From Pelagophyceae sp. CCMP2097 (Eukaryota; Sar; Pelagophyceae), in contig MU657184.1 of NCBI GenBank assembly GCA_026770575.1, positions 488,807 to 517,051 of the forward strand: a stretch of DNA of 28,245 bases, read 5' to 3'. Of the stretch, positions 27,821 to 28,245 are shown piece after piece (positions within the stretch are counted from its first letter, which is position 1; each line of letters opens with the position of its first letter). The notes under the pieces were generated by a model. The model saw nothing but the letters and a program-made list of their open reading frames with translations. It had not been told where the DNA came from and ran no database searches. A program made the translations under genes and the position numbers.

Positions 27821-28245
27821 AAGAAAGCCTCTCGCCGCGGGCTAGATGCACTGGCACTCGCCTGCGAGTCCTCACTTTTAAATTGAAAATTGAAAAGCCA
27901 GTTAAATGCAAGGGGTATCGGAGATAAAGCCCTCAAGTGACGCAAAGTTGTGCCTCGGGGGTGAGGTGAGGGTTGATTATTTATATCCCGGGAAAGAAGT
28001 GCAGACGGGGGTGAAAAAACACTTAATCCAAGGTAGCAGTCGAGACTGCGCATCGAGGAGGTGGGCGTGGTGCTATGCCTCCCCCTGCCCCCACGACACG
28101 CGTCGCGTAAGCTGCCCCCTGCCCCCCGGGGTGTCCGTGACATGATCAGCCTCGAGGAGGGCGCCTTGCAAGGGCGTGAACAAGCGTTTCCCCCAATATT
28201 TTGGACTTGATAAAATCTTTATTTGCCTCTTTACCTTGATTTTGA
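27821..28245. other. Lower-GC terminal stretch, no gene recognised
   Basis: 425 bp after the RHD3-like stop. It is AT-richer than the rest (for example TTATTTATATCCC near 27975 and AATCTTTATTTGCC near 28213). It has two C-rich runs, TGCCTCCCCCTGCCCCC and GCTGCCCCCTGCCCCCC (about 28076-28130), and a short inverted pair GCAGTCGAGACTGC (28036-28049). None of the open frames shows a known motif. Confidence 0.35.

Noticed and set aside
27906..28145. 79-codon plus-strand frame near the right edge
   Set aside because: No motif, atypical composition and overlapping frames of equal length on the other strand. Not supportable as a gene.
1..28245. CRISPR arrays, prokaryotic operons or an integrated virus
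   Set aside because: No regularly spaced repeats with unique spacers, no Shine-Dalgarno-led operons, and no capsid or polymerase genes. Introns and gene families are nuclear eukaryotic.

Overview
This is nuclear DNA from a GC-rich eukaryote. Almost every gene is split by short introns (43-190 bp, most under 110), and the families are eukaryotic: IFT74, a DNAJB12-type J-protein, an SRS2-like helicase, C2, LEA_2-like and RHD3/Sey1-like proteins. The style fits a small marine alga. A photosynthetic stramenopile such as a pelagophyte is my best guess, based on high GC, WAF-type helical-repeat proteins and an apparent selenoprotein; this is inference. IFT74 implies that the lineage keeps a cilium or flagellum. 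Exon joins were worked out by hand from reading frame, splice-site dinucleotides and family conservation. In every multi-exon model the exon lengths sum to a whole number of codons.

Layout, left to right. 3-800 (+): FkbM-type methyltransferase, cut by the window edge, with an in-frame TAG. 956-2996 (-): IFT74. 3409-4960 (+): C2 / RanBP2-type zinc-finger protein. 5217-9143 (+): UvrD/SRS2-like helicase. 9287-11647 (-): 37-residue helical-repeat protein. 11928-13366 (-): DNAJB12/14-like ER J-protein. 13523-16754 (+): membrane-anchored double glycosyltransferase, GT2_4 plus GT4. 16885-17626: a 726-bp inverted-repeat transposable element with an 8-bp target-site duplication and a broken coding fragment inside. 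17731-18712 (-): two-pass Cys-rich membrane protein. 19070-20028 (-): alkylguanine-DNA alkyltransferase fused to DUF3253. 20242-22074 (-): second 37-residue repeat protein. 22388-23151 (-): LEA_2-like membrane protein. 23253-25324 (-): ARM-like/TPR protein. 26068-27820 (+): RHD3/Sey1-like protein with a ruined P-loop. 27821-28245: lower-GC sequence with nothing recognised.

The most notable item is the alkyltransferase-DUF3253 gene. Its coding sequence contains two in-frame TGA codons. One sits exactly at the catalytic cysteine of the PCHR motif. The other sits at the conserved cysteine of the DUF3253 TxCPSE motif. The reading frame and family conservation continue after each, and a SECIS-like stem-loop can be drawn just after the final stop. 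I read it as a candidate two-selenocysteine DNA-repair protein. The genes do not form one pathway: the window is a dense mix of housekeeping and lineage-specific genes, with short divergent promoters (156 bp between the J-protein and the glycosyltransferase) and convergent 3' ends.
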